Assembly: GCF_000812965.1 (NCBI RefSeq)
Contig: NZ_JSYN01000032.1
Span: forward strand, 1 to 64,000
Source of the DNA: Pedobacter kyungheensis
Lineage (GTDB): Bacteria > Bacteroidota > Bacteroidia > Sphingobacteriales > Sphingobacteriaceae
Length of the DNA: 64,000 bases
Direction: 5' to 3'
Below are positions 32,701-40,253 of this stretch, piece by piece (position 1 is the first letter of the stretch; each line of letters opens with the position of its first letter). The translations under genes and the position numbers were made by a program. Below the pieces are notes generated by a model. It saw nothing but the letters and a program-made list of their open reading frames with translations. It was not told the DNA's origin and ran no database searches.

Positions 32701-33092
32701 GTACCGGCACAACGCCTTTCTCTCAGGGGGCTACTTTCGGTAACATGTACTCCAAGGTTACTGATCGCTGGACAGTAGATAACCCTAATCCAAATGCGTT
32801 TTATCCACGTCTATCCACCAATCAGGATGTCACTACAAACTATTACTCAAGTACCTGGTGGGTTAAGCGTGCAGATTACATCCGCTTGAAAAGTGCCGAA
32901 GTGGGTTATACTTTTGGTATAAAAGCATTGAGTAAAGTTGCTATCAAAAAACTAAGGATTTATGCCAATGGCACCAATCTGTTAACCTTTTCAAAATGGA
33001 AATTTTGGGACCCCGAACTGGGTGATGGCCGTGGGGCATCTTATCCAAACATTTCAACTTTCAACTTAGGTTTACGTGCTAATTTTAACTAA
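29709..33092 (+). CDS. SusC/RagA family TonB-linked outer membrane protein with STN domain
   Basis: An 1127-residue nutrient importer. The long leader MYKFYLRILGLYSRIPKILR-type start and LTTLLLIVTIMQVSAVSYAQ signal precede an STN domain (about 55-118), which marks receptors that signal to FecR/ECF-sigma pairs. A carboxypeptidase-like domain (about 132-208), the plug with SVVGAQATIKPEELKVP and FTILKDATATAVYGTRGANG, and the barrel follow. With SusD it should import a glycan or peptide. The gene is 198 bp after FecR and 2 bp before SusD. No hydrolase genes accompany it, so the substrate is open. Confidence 0.95.
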   Translation: MYKFYLRILGLYSRIPKILRIMKLTTLLLIVTIMQVSAVSYAQRLTFKQRNVSIARIFEEIEKQTGYDVFYLPKVLKTSRTIDADFNNSSLDQVMKTCLMNQPLAFTIDERTIVITKKEQPIPDQRPAIPKPVLEQAKYKVNGTVKDELGAPLPNVTVRVMHTKNGIQTNLNGKYTIDVEATDTLEFLYVGYKRAEVAVRNRVDIDITLEPESGSLNEIAVIGFGRQKKVSVVGAQATIKPEELKVPVRDLTSALAGRLAGVVSTQRGGAPGADGANIFIRGIATFASSPQSPLLVVDGVPDRPINNIDPEDVESFTILKDATATAVYGTRGANGVILINTKKGKIGKPNINVELNSSRSKFTELPDFIDAPTFMNLYNESLSTRGRTPQYDPAVIAKHASGEDPDLYPNVNWYDYLFNDFSSASRANLNVSGGVDAAKYYVSAGYYTEKGMFKQAEAQSFNSTLKLDRFNFNSNVSVKVTKSTNLELGINGFITNYNAPSAGVNAIFDYATQQAPHVVPPIYSNGQWPKYPGVPFNPYYYLVANGYSNTYSNTVRSNIKVIQELDFLTKGLSFSTMFAFDAVNGSSLTRSRTLQSYLATGRDANGKLITRIAETGSDVLGFSADRNSNRRFYTETSLNYSRKFGNHDVSGLLLFNQSDYVDGNASDLISSIPFRQRSLVGRVNYGYKDKYFIESNFGYSGSENFVPSKRFGFFPSVGAGWVASNEKFFEPVKDVVSYLKVRYTYGLTGNSNTGSRFLFLSTLGDAFSYTFGIPGADRAYTGYQESRIGSEVQWETGFRHNLGVEINFLKDDLQLIVELFKEKRNDILLQNYTIPYISGFTNANIPYVNVGKTANRGIDVTLSYNKSFRDGFVTFRGTFNMNENKNIFDGLPPWQYSWLNRTGHAIGQRFGYVAMGLFKDQNEIDNAPTQAGDVRPGDIRYKDLNGDGIISSFDQQAIGYGSTPRILYGLNVGAGYKGFDFVLFFQGAGQVDFSYNGGTGTTPFSQGATFGNMYSKVTDRWTVDNPNPNAFYPRLSTNQDVTTNYYSSTWWVKRADYIRLKSAEVGYTFGIKALSKVAIKKLRIYANGTNLLTFSKWKFWDPELGDGRGASYPNISTFNLGLRANFN

Positions 33093-33094
33093 TT

Positions 33095-34933
33095 ATGAAA
33101 AACACATTCGCAAAAAGAATAATTCTGGCGCTATTCATACCGTTCCTTTTTATACCTACAAGCTGTAAAAAGGGATATTTTGATACTGTACCAGATAATA
33201 TCAATACTATAGATAAAGTATTTTCGAACCGGGCCAATACCGAACGCTGGTTCTTTGGCCTGTACGCAGGTATACAGGATATATGGGACCAGCCTTATGG
33301 TTATCAGTATGCCGGCATCAGTGATGAGCTGGAGTATGCCAACTGGGGAACGGGCAATGCCCTGACCATCAACTCCGGAGCAGTTACCAGCGATAATTCG
33401 CCAACCCGTTTCGAAACGTATTATCAATTGATCCGGAACATTAACATTTTTCTGGAAAGGGTTGATGAGTGTAAAGAGCTTTTGGAACAACAGAATGGCG
33501 AATCTATTGTCAAAGAATACAAAGGAGAAGCACGTTTTTTAAGGGCCTATTACCACTGGTTACTCATGAAAGAAGTAGGGCCCGCGGCCATAGCTCCCTT
33601 AGTTTCAGGTTTACCTAATGATAACTTTCAGATTCCAAGAAGCTCCTGGGATGAATGCATAAAGTTTGTGATGAATGAAATGCGTGCTTCAGAAGCCAGC
33701 CTGACAAGCTTACACCTTACAGGCTCCAACACCGTTGATGATTATCAGGTAGGCCGGATTACAATACCTGTAGCAGCAGCAATTGAAGCGCAGGTTTTAC
33801 TGGCACATGCCAGCCCGTTGTTTAACGGAAATGCAGAATTTGCCGACTGGAAGAACTTTGATGGGAAACAACTATTTAACCAGACTTATGATCCTGCACG
33901 TTGGCAGACTGCAGCTGAGGCCATGAAAAGAGCCATTGATTTAAATATAGCCCAGGGCCGTAAATTATTTATTAAACCCAATGCCAATTTATTTCTTCAG
34001 GGATTTAATTCAACAAGGGATATGTTTTGGGACGGCTGGAAAGATGAAGGTGTTTGGCTAAGAAGAGCCAACAATGTATACTCTTGGTCTCAGCATTCTG
34101 CGCCGAAAAACTCCCTTTCAGGTAATGGCTGGAACGGTATTGGTGTGCTTCAGGAACTTGTTGATGATTTCAGGATGGCAGATGGTCGTGGCATAAAAGA
34201 AACACCTTCCTATAGCGAAACAACCTTTACCAATACGGCAACCCCTTATTATTCTGCCGGCACAAATAACATGTATGTTGGAAGAGAACCGCGTTTTTAT
34301 GTAGACGTAACCTTTAGTGGAGCCGTAATACCAGTTATACCTGCGGCAGGACAAACCTATGTTACTTATTTTTCTACCTCACCATCGGGCAAAAAAGCAA
34401 ATGCCAGAGATTATCCAAAAACAGGATATACTGCCAGAAAAAACATCCATCCCAACACCAATTTAAGTACCGGAAGTAATCCTGCCCGCCCGGCTATGTT
34501 AATCAGAATGGCCGAATTGTACTTAAGTTATGCCGAGGCATTAAATGAATCGCAGCCTGGCCATGCCGATGTACTAAAATACCTGAATGATGTGCGCACA
34601 CGGGCAGGCATACCCGAAATTCCGGCCGATCTTGGCCAGATAGAAATGCGTAAACAAATCCGTCTGGAAAGGCGAATTGAGCTCTGCTATGAGTCAGGGC
34701 TCAGATTTTGGGATGTACGCCGCTGGAAAATCCCTAACGAAGCAGGGTCTAAGCAAGGTGGCGATTTTTATGGTATGAACATGGATGCAGGTACATCTTT
34801 GTCTGACCCAACCTTTTATAAACGGGTTGTTGCAACCACCAGGGCGCAATGGCAACGTAAATTTTATTTCCTTCCTTACCGCCAGAATGAAATGGACAGG
34901 AACAAACAAATTGTTCAGCTTCCGGGCTACTAA
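33095..34933 (+). CDS. SusD/RagB family nutrient-binding outer membrane lipoprotein
   Basis: A 612-residue lipoprotein with lipobox (IPTSC, Cys24) and the SusD architecture: N-terminal SusD-like domain with GDKVFSNRANTERW-type start, tetratricopeptide-like helices (RFLRAYYHWLLMKEVGPAAI), and the C-terminal RagB/SusD part RPAMLIRMAELYLSYAEALNE and ERRIELCYESGLRFWDVRRW. It caps the SusC barrel and binds substrate. Starts 2 bp after the susC stop, so translation is coupled. Confidence 0.94.
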   Translation: MKNTFAKRIILALFIPFLFIPTSCKKGYFDTVPDNINTIDKVFSNRANTERWFFGLYAGIQDIWDQPYGYQYAGISDELEYANWGTGNALTINSGAVTSDNSPTRFETYYQLIRNINIFLERVDECKELLEQQNGESIVKEYKGEARFLRAYYHWLLMKEVGPAAIAPLVSGLPNDNFQIPRSSWDECIKFVMNEMRASEASLTSLHLTGSNTVDDYQVGRITIPVAAAIEAQVLLAHASPLFNGNAEFADWKNFDGKQLFNQTYDPARWQTAAEAMKRAIDLNIAQGRKLFIKPNANLFLQGFNSTRDMFWDGWKDEGVWLRRANNVYSWSQHSAPKNSLSGNGWNGIGVLQELVDDFRMADGRGIKETPSYSETTFTNTATPYYSAGTNNMYVGREPRFYVDVTFSGAVIPVIPAAGQTYVTYFSTSPSGKKANARDYPKTGYTARKNIHPNTNLSTGSNPARPAMLIRMAELYLSYAEALNESQPGHADVLKYLNDVRTRAGIPEIPADLGQIEMRKQIRLERRIELCYESGLRFWDVRRWKIPNEAGSKQGGDFYGMNMDAGTSLSDPTFYKRVVATTRAQWQRKFYFLPYRQNEMDRNKQIVQLPGY

Positions 34934-34950
34934 CCTAAAACGATGTTATA

Positions 34951-35907
34951 ATGAAATTATATAAAATATTATCCTGTATCATAGCTGTTATTACAGTTAT
35001 GGGTGCATGTAAGAAAGAAGAGGGGTACCTTGAAAAATCAGATACAAAAGAAGGTGCATTGATTTATGTTTCCAGACAAGCCAACGCACAAAAAATAACC
35101 GTTTATCCGGCAAAGGATACACTTATATCCTACGATTTTGGCGCATCTTTCGCAGCTGTAGGTTTGCCGTTAAACAATATTGGCGTAAAATTTAAAGTAG
35201 ATGATAAGGCTTTTGATAGTGTAAATGTTGCGCGTACCAGTCAAAACCTTAGCCCATACATAAAACTCCCCGAAAGTGCTTACACCATTAGCGGATTGGA
35301 TGTAACCATAGCAAGCGGAGCAATAACTTCCAACCTGGTTTCCTTAAAATATAACGCCAAAAACCTGGATCCCAACAAAGCATATATGTTACCAATTAGT
35401 ATAATTGATGCTTCGGGATATAAGATCAATCCTTTGTTAAAAACAATGTTTATTACTACGGTGAAGTATAAGGCACCAGAGATTCTTGCAGACAGGACAG
35501 GCTGGGCTATTACTGCCTCAACCACACAGGCTGGCGATGGATCACTTGCCAGCGTACTTGATGGCGATCTGGCAACTTTCTGGCATTCGCAATATTCGCC
35601 TGTTGCCTCATCATACCCGCATTGGATACAGGTAGATATGCTTGCGTTAACCAATGTAACCAGCATATCTATGGCTCCCCGCAACAACAACAATACAGGT
35701 TTTACCAAATTTAACCTGAAAGGAAGTGTTGATGGAACTGTTTGGATTGATCTTTTAACTGCCAAAGCCATGGATCCCAACTTAAAAGATTTACAGAACT
35801 ATGAGCTCGATGCCCCTACCAAAGTAAGGTTCCTGAAGCTGGAAATGACCGAAGGACCTCAGTCTTACACGCACCTGGCAGAATTTCAGGTTTTTAAAGT
35901 AAAGTAA
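34951..35907 (+). CDS. DUF1735 and discoidin (F5/8 C) domain lipoprotein
   Basis: A 318-residue surface lipoprotein (lipobox VMGAC, Cys20). A DUF1735 / BT_3987-like N-terminal domain (about 30-165) is followed by an F5/8 type C carbohydrate-binding domain (about 185-318) with DGDLATFWHSQYSP, HWIQVDML and FNLKGSVDGTVW. It likely presents or binds glycan next to the SusCD pair, 17 bp upstream. It ends the operon at a strong terminator. Confidence 0.9.
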   Translation: MKLYKILSCIIAVITVMGACKKEEGYLEKSDTKEGALIYVSRQANAQKITVYPAKDTLISYDFGASFAAVGLPLNNIGVKFKVDDKAFDSVNVARTSQNLSPYIKLPESAYTISGLDVTIASGAITSNLVSLKYNAKNLDPNKAYMLPISIIDASGYKINPLLKTMFITTVKYKAPEILADRTGWAITASTTQAGDGSLASVLDGDLATFWHSQYSPVASSYPHWIQVDMLALTNVTSISMAPRNNNNTGFTKFNLKGSVDGTVWIDLLTAKAMDPNLKDLQNYELDAPTKVRFLKLEMTEGPQSYTHLAEFQVFKVK

Positions 35908-35973
35908 ATATTCATTAATAATACGGCTTCTTCTTAAAATCCATTTGGATAAGCACAAGCCCTAAATCATAAA

Positions 35974-36001
35974 AAAGTCCCGGTTTGCACCGGGACTTTT
36001 T
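35974..36001. terminator. Bidirectional intrinsic terminator
   Basis: AAAAGTCCCGG and CCGGGACTTTTT form a GC-rich stem with a TTTGCA loop, flanked by A-run and T-run. It serves the SusCD operon on the plus strand and the repeat-rich secreted protein gene on the minus strand. Confidence 0.9.
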
Positions 36002-36005
36002 CTAT

Positions 36006-37670
36006 TTATCCTCTGCCACCTCTTGATGGTCTTCCGCCTTCAGAACCGCTTCTTTCTCCGCCCCCACCGCGTTGTTGCGGAGCTTCCATCCTTCTTTGTT
36101 CCTGACGTTGTTGCATCTGTTGCTGTTGTTGTGCCCTTTGCTGCTGTACCTGAGCATCACGTTGTGCACGTTCCTGTTGCTGTTGTTGTGCACGTTGTTG
36201 TTGCATTTGCTCATTACGCTGTTGTTGCATCTGTGCATCTCGCTGAGCTCTTTCCTGCTGTTGTTGTGCACGTTGTTGCTGCATTTGCTCATTACGCTGT
36301 TGTTGCATCTGCGCATCGCGTTGTGTTCTTTCCTGTTGTTGTTGTTGGGCACGTTGTTGTTGCATTTGCTCGTTACGTTGCTGCTGCATCTGAGCATCAC
36401 GTTGCTGTTGTAATTGGCCATCACGCTGAGCACGTTCTTGCTGCTGTTGTTGTGCACGTTGCTGGTCAGCTTGTCCACGTTGTTGCATTTGTATATCACG
36501 CTGTGCGCGTTGCTGATCCTGACTCATACGATCCTGCTGGCTACGTTGCTGGCGCATCTGCTCAAAACGTTCTTGCTGCTCCTGGCTTCTGTCTGGGTTA
36601 GACTGACCATTTCTGCCATCAATACCATTTGATCCGTTCCTGCTCATTCTTCCATTCGCATCCCTGTTGTAAGCTTCACCCCTGTTATTATTGGGCTGGT
36701 TATCCCTACCTACGTTGTTATCGTTACGTCTATCAGGTTGCACCGAACGGTTGTTATCATTTCTTGATCCAAAACGGTTGTCGTTATTGTTGCCATTGCG
36801 TTGCTCACGCGTAGCATAACCTTCATTTCTGCCGTTTCTGCTGATACCAGCATTGCCTTGCTCAAATCTTCTTGGCGCTGCATTACGATTATCAACCTGG
36901 TTACGTTCTGGTCTTGGCCTGTAAATAGATACTTCTCTGCCACCTACACGGCTTGCACCTGGTCTGTTGCTTTGCGCATATCTGTAAACGGTTACATCGC
37001 GATTGGTTGCCCTTCTGATATCTTCAATCCTCGGTCCTCCATAGTAACTTCTTCTGTTGTATACATAAGTATTGTTAATGATTGTGGTGTTACGGATGTA
37101 CACATTGTTACGACCATAATCATAACGCGGGAAACTGCTGATATAAATATTGCGCTGCGGAATAAAGTTCCAGCAGAACTCTGGCACTACATAACGGCGG
37201 CCGAAGCTTAAATTGATACTGATAGTTGGTGCCATAGGTGCCCAGCCGTAATAACCATCACCACTTCTCCAGTCAACCCATGCTGGTCCCCAGGTAGTAT
37301 CAGGTAACCAGATCCATTGTCTGTAACTGTTAATTACCCAGCGGCCATAGTGAAAAGGTGCCCAGCCCCAATCGTAATTAGAAACCCAGGTATTTCCATA
37401 CTCAGTCATTGCCCAGCGGCCATTGCTATAGTACGGACGGAAATCGCTCTGGTCTACATCCGGACGCCAAACATAACCATATTGCGGGTCTTGTATCCAG
37501 GTACCATAGGGCGAAAGCTCATCGTAGAAAGTTTGTAAAGAAATATTGCCAGTACTATAACCATCGTCCTGGTAATCGTTCTGATAGTCTTGTGCCCTGA
37601 CAAGGGTAGTGGTTCCGGCAAGGAGCCCAAAAAGCCCCAGCACAAGTGCCGTAAATTTCAGTGTTTTCAT
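36006..37670 (-). CDS. Secreted protein with Trp/Tyr-rich (DUF6600-like) domain and Gln/Arg tandem-repeat tail
   Basis: A 554-residue exported protein (signal peptide to about LVRAQ, residue 27). Residues 45-150 have repeated aromatic motifs (YGTWIQDPQYGYVWRP, YDWGWAPFHYGRW, YYGWAPM), like DUF6600/WxxGxW-repeat proteins. A Tyr/Asn/Arg-rich linker (160-375) follows. Residues 405-518 form a Gln/Arg repeat: RAQQQQQERAQRD and variants start at 405, 440, 467 and 493. The tail ends GGGGERSGSEGGRPSRGGRG. The tail is strongly basic, so binding of nucleic acid, acidic polysaccharide or surfaces is possible, but no function is known. Dense CAG/GTT-type repeats also create long shadow frames in this region. 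Confidence 0.85.
   Translation of the reverse strand: MKTLKFTALVLGLFGLLAGTTTLVRAQDYQNDYQDDGYSTGNISLQTFYDELSPYGTWIQDPQYGYVWRPDVDQSDFRPYYSNGRWAMTEYGNTWVSNYDWGWAPFHYGRWVINSYRQWIWLPDTTWGPAWVDWRSGDGYYGWAPMAPTISINLSFGRRYVVPEFCWNFIPQRNIYISSFPRYDYGRNNVYIRNTTIINNTYVYNRRSYYGGPRIEDIRRATNRDVTVYRYAQSNRPGASRVGGREVSIYRPRPERNQVDNRNAAPRRFEQGNAGISRNGRNEGYATREQRNGNNNDNRFGSRNDNNRSVQPDRRNDNNVGRDNQPNNNRGEAYNRDANGRMSRNGSNGIDGRNGQSNPDRSQEQQERFEQMRQQRSQQDRMSQDQQRAQRDIQMQQRGQADQQRAQQQQQERAQRDGQLQQQRDAQMQQQRNEQMQQQRAQQQQQERTQRDAQMQQQRNEQMQQQRAQQQQERAQRDAQMQQQRNEQMQQQRAQQQQQERAQRDAQVQQQRAQQQQQMQQRQEQRRMEAPQQRGGGGERSGSEGGRPSRGGRG
36117..36458. repeat. Tandem repeat encoding the Gln/Arg block
   Basis: Four imperfect repeat units of about 105, 81 and 78 nt spacing, all in frame (multiples of three), encode residues 405-518 of the protein at 36006-37670. 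On the plus strand the block is rich in TGTTGTTG and CGTTGTTGTTG words. Unit number may vary among strains by slippage or recombination. Confidence 0.75.
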
Positions 37671-37937
37671 TTGTGTGTTTTATTTTAATAACCTAATGTG
37701 TGTGTATCAATTAGAGCACCAAAAATTTAGAAAGTTTAATATGCATGCATAGTTTCCGTATTTTCCTGCAAATATTGCCCTGCAGCGCATATTTAACTAT
37801 TATTTAACGTTTTAAGCAAAGTTTAATTGTGCAGAAAATAAGTCAGTTAGAAATAAAATTTGCTACACCTGTGCTTACAAAAGAGATTATATTGCAATGG
37901 AGTTAAACTTTAAAACTTAAATCCTATTTATTGTGAG

Positions 37938-37945
37938 TATTTTTG
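37938..37945 (+). promoter_or_regulatory. -7 element (TATTTTTG) for the RsmI-like gene
   Basis: A perfect TAnnTTTG match ending 4 nt before the ATG at 37950. No -33 TTTG at the usual distance is seen. The rest of the 279-bp gap upstream is AT-rich and shows nothing else. Confidence 0.55.
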
Positions 37946-37949
37946 CAAC

Positions 37950-38651
37950 ATGCAAAACGGCACTTTATACCTTATTCCGGTACCGCTGGCTGAAGAGGCA
38001 GCACATAAAACTTTTACACCTTACCTGGTTGATACGATTAACCAGATCGACACCTATATTGTAGAAAACAGTAAAACGGCGCGCCGCTTTTTAAAAGAAG
38101 CCGGACTTAAAACCCCGCAAAAGGACTTAATTGTTCACGACTATGGAAAACACAACCGCAACGATTTAGGTCAGTTTTTTACTGAGCTTACTGCAGGTAA
38201 AGATGTTGGTTTAATGAGCGAAGCTGGTTGCCCGGGCATTGCCGATCCTGGCGCCGATATTGTTGCCGAAGCACACAAGCGCGGTATAAAAGTAGTGCCT
38301 TTGGTTGGCCCAAGCTCTATCCTACTGGCACTTATGGCCTCTGGCTTTAACGGCCAAAGCTTTGCTTTTTGGGGTTATTTGCCAATTGATAAGGAACAAC
38401 GCACCAAAAGGATTAAAGATTTAGATTTATCGGCCAGCCGTTATAAACAAACCCAGATTTTTATCGAAACACCTTTTCGCAATAACCAGTTGTTTGAAGA
38501 GGTTTTAAAAAGCTGCAAACCCAATACCCAGGTTTGTGTAGCCTGCAACTTAACTGCTGAAGATGAATTTATTAAAACCCAAAGCGTTTACAACTGGCGC
38601 AAAGCGGAAATAGATCTGCATAAAAAACCAACTATATTTTTGTTGTATTAG
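37950..38651 (+). CDS. RsmI-like tetrapyrrole-methylase-fold SAM methyltransferase
   Basis: A 233-residue protein of the TP-methylase superfamily related to RsmI (YraL), which methylates the 2'-O of C1402 in 16S rRNA. Landmarks are GTLYLIPVPLAE at the start, the GxxxxMSEAGCPGIADPGA motif (about 91-106), and VPLVGPSSILLALMASG (about 116-132). It lacks the long C-terminal extension of E. coli RsmI and has lost the early PLGN loop (here PVPLAE), so its target may differ. It stands alone with a promoter box right at the start codon and an intergenic repeat downstream. Confidence 0.85.
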   Translation: MQNGTLYLIPVPLAEEAAHKTFTPYLVDTINQIDTYIVENSKTARRFLKEAGLKTPQKDLIVHDYGKHNRNDLGQFFTELTAGKDVGLMSEAGCPGIADPGADIVAEAHKRGIKVVPLVGPSSILLALMASGFNGQSFAFWGYLPIDKEQRTKRIKDLDLSASRYKQTQIFIETPFRNNQLFEEVLKSCKPNTQVCVACNLTAEDEFIKTQSVYNWRKAEIDLHKKPTIFLLY

Positions 38652-38664
38652 GTGGTTTAATCGT

Positions 38665-38792
38665 TCATTAGCCATTGGTTTATTGGTATTGCAAACTGCC
38701 CACTGTAAACTGCATTATGGTTAATTGTTTAATCGGTTAATTGGAGCCAAACTTGGTTATTGTTAACTGAAAACTGTATACTGACTGAAAGC
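38665..38792. repeat. AACTG-type intergenic repeat
   Basis: The segment includes TGCAAACTGCCCACTGTAAA, TTAATCGGTTAATTGG and TGTTAACTGAAAACTGTA. These are the same words as in the 75-bp tandem array at 50397-50691 and the block at 56020-56092. It is non-coding. Confidence 0.6.
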
Positions 38793-38878
38793 TTTTCTCT
38801 AAAAAAACAAAACATATTGCAAAACGAGCGGTTATTATAATAACGCTCAGCAATATGGTTACACTAAATTTTAGAGTT

Positions 38879-39058
38879 ATGAAAAACACGGGCACACCAA
38901 AAAATAACCCAACCGTTCAGGGAACTTCGATCGCAGATAGGGCTAATCACGATGTTAAAACCGACAAAAAAATACAGGGAATAACCAATGGCGGTGGTCA
39001 AAGATCCGACCAGACTTCCAATAAAGACAATCAGCGGAAGTACGATAACAAGAAATAA
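38879..39058 (+). CDS. Small hydrophilic protein (59 aa), hypothetical
   Basis: Begins MKNTGTPKNNPTVQGTSIAD and ends in DNQRKYDNKK; rich in Asn, Asp, Lys, Gln and Thr, without hydrophobic core, so probably intrinsically disordered. ATG 38879 is chosen over 38855, which adds 8 residues overlapping a stem (GAGC... GCTC, 38826-38849). A strong terminator follows 2 bp after the stop, supporting a genuine, separately transcribed gene. No function assigned. Confidence 0.6.
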   Translation: MKNTGTPKNNPTVQGTSIADRANHDVKTDKKIQGITNGGGQRSDQTSNKDNQRKYDNKK

Positions 39059-39060
39059 TA

Positions 39061-39098
39061 AAAAAAGGTGATGATCCCGAGGATCATCACCTTTTTTT
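39061..39098. terminator. Bidirectional intrinsic terminator
   Basis: GGTGATGATCC (39067-39077) pairs exactly with GGATCATCACC (39081-39091), with a 3-nt loop, six A upstream and seven T downstream. Serves the small protein gene and the convergent tail-collar gene. Confidence 0.93.
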
Positions 39099-39115
39099 AT
39101 GCCCTAACATGATAC

Positions 39116-39355
39116 TTAGTCCATTGGGTGGCTTGGATAATAACCATCAGTAGAAATGATGTATATCGCACCTGCTACCGATGGGAGTTTAGGGAGGGCA
39201 AAATTCGAAATCCCATCGCCGCCATAGTTCGTTTTGAGGATAGAAAACAGTTTTACATTTTTAGTGATCGATAGCAGTGCACCATCGCATACTGCAAATC
39301 CTTGAGGCGCATAGTCGCCGGCAAAAAGGGTTATTGCCCCTAGCATTACATACAT
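39116..39355 (-). CDS. Stand-alone phage tail collar (microcystin-dependent) domain protein
   Basis: A 79-residue protein with the tail collar fold signature: GAITLFAGDYAPQGFAVCDG, ALLSITKNVKLFSILKTNYG, GDGISNFALPKL. Such short proteins occur free-standing in many bacteria, often in sets, and resemble the collar of tail fibres. Here there are no other phage genes, so it is not a prophage. Role unknown. Length matches the minimal domain without the C-terminal fibre part. Confidence 0.85.
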   Translation of the reverse strand: MYVMLGAITLFAGDYAPQGFAVCDGALLSITKNVKLFSILKTNYGGDGISNFALPKLPSVAGAIYIISTDGYYPSHPMD

Positions 39356-39406
39356 AGTGTGATAATTTAGTTGTTCAATACTACTAAAAAAAACAACACG
39401 AAAATC

Positions 39407-39931
39407 TTATTTAGCCATCACATTATAAAAATTATAATCCGTCATGGGCGCGCCGGTAATCCCTAAATTGTGGCAAATGGTTATAATTTGTCCGCGGTGG
39501 TAAGTACTGTGGTTAAACACATGCATCACATATTCAAAGTTCTGAAAATCGCTGGTAAACCAGGGGCTCTGAATTGGTGTATTTTCCTCAAGCCTACTTT
39601 CGCTTAGTGCTGTAACGTATACCGCAAGGTTCTCCGACTGTTTTAGCAAATCATCAAAGACATTATTCAGGCTTCCATACTCGCGAAATTCAAATTCAGT
39701 TTTGCTTAAAATCGAATACCAATACTCTTGTGTTTGTAAGATATGTGCTAAGGTTAATTTTACACTTTTAAAGCTCGATAAAACCTCTTGTTCCAACAAA
39801 TGTTCCGGATGTTTTTTTAACCAGTTTACCAGGGCTAAATTGGCCCAGAAATTATAGTTAGCATAATTTTTCATTAAATAAACAAGAGAAGTTTCTTCTT
39901 TTGTTTCAGCGAATAATGGTTCTTGTATCAT
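39407..39931 (-). CDS. DinB family protein
   Basis: A 174-residue four-helix-bundle protein of the DinB/YfiT-like superfamily. Metal ligands are suggested by His51 in the LTLAHILQTQEYW helix and by two later His residues in MHVFNHSTYHRGQI. The pattern (helix-H, then HxxxHRGQ) is that of thiol-dependent transferases or metal-dependent enzymes, substrate unknown. Single gene. Confidence 0.88.
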   Translation of the reverse strand: MIQEPLFAETKEETSLVYLMKNYANYNFWANLALVNWLKKHPEHLLEQEVLSSFKSVKLTLAHILQTQEYWYSILSKTEFEFREYGSLNNVFDDLLKQSENLAVYVTALSESRLEENTPIQSPWFTSDFQNFEYVMHVFNHSTYHRGQIITICHNLGITGAPMTDYNFYNVMAK

Positions 39932-40199
39932 ATCTTTTTGCTTTAGTTATACAAAGAAACTACCCCCCACTGACAACCCTATGGCAGTGTAGTTTTTACA
40001 CAAAAAATATTTTTGAAAATTATTTACCACCCTGTAAAAATCTTTTTAAGAAATCTTAAAAAAAACAATATAAACATACAAAATATAAGGCATTAAAAAT
40101 ATACTTGTGTAAATTTTAAAATACATTATTGATTTTAACCAAGCTACAACACAGTACAATTCAGTTTTCGTGTAAAATTCCGTCACAATCAAATCTCAA

Positions 40200-40222
40200 T
40201 GTAACAAGTTGTGTTACATTTG
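40200..40222 (+). promoter_or_regulatory. Predicted promoter/operator of the M57-like lipoprotein gene
   Basis: TACATTTG (40215-40222) is a perfect -7 element; an inverted repeat TGTAAC (40200-40205) / GTTACA (40213-40218) overlaps it and could bind a repressor. The start would be near 40228, leaving about 25 nt of leader. The upstream 200 bp is very AT-rich. Confidence 0.45.
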
Positions 40223-40253
40223 TTTTGTTACCGAAACAACTAACTTATTATTT

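Noticed and set aside
27663..35907. Complete polysaccharide utilisation locus
   Set aside because: No carbohydrate-active enzyme is encoded near the SusCD pair.
36002..36632. Long plus-strand and alternative-frame minus-strand open frames rich in Leu, Val or Asn
   Set aside because: They are shadow frames produced by the CAG/GTT-type repeat of the gene at 36006-37670; composition is extreme and no start signal exists.
39061..39355. Prophage remnant suggested by the tail collar gene
   Set aside because: No integrase, capsid, terminase or lysis genes nearby, and strong host-type terminators separate the gene.
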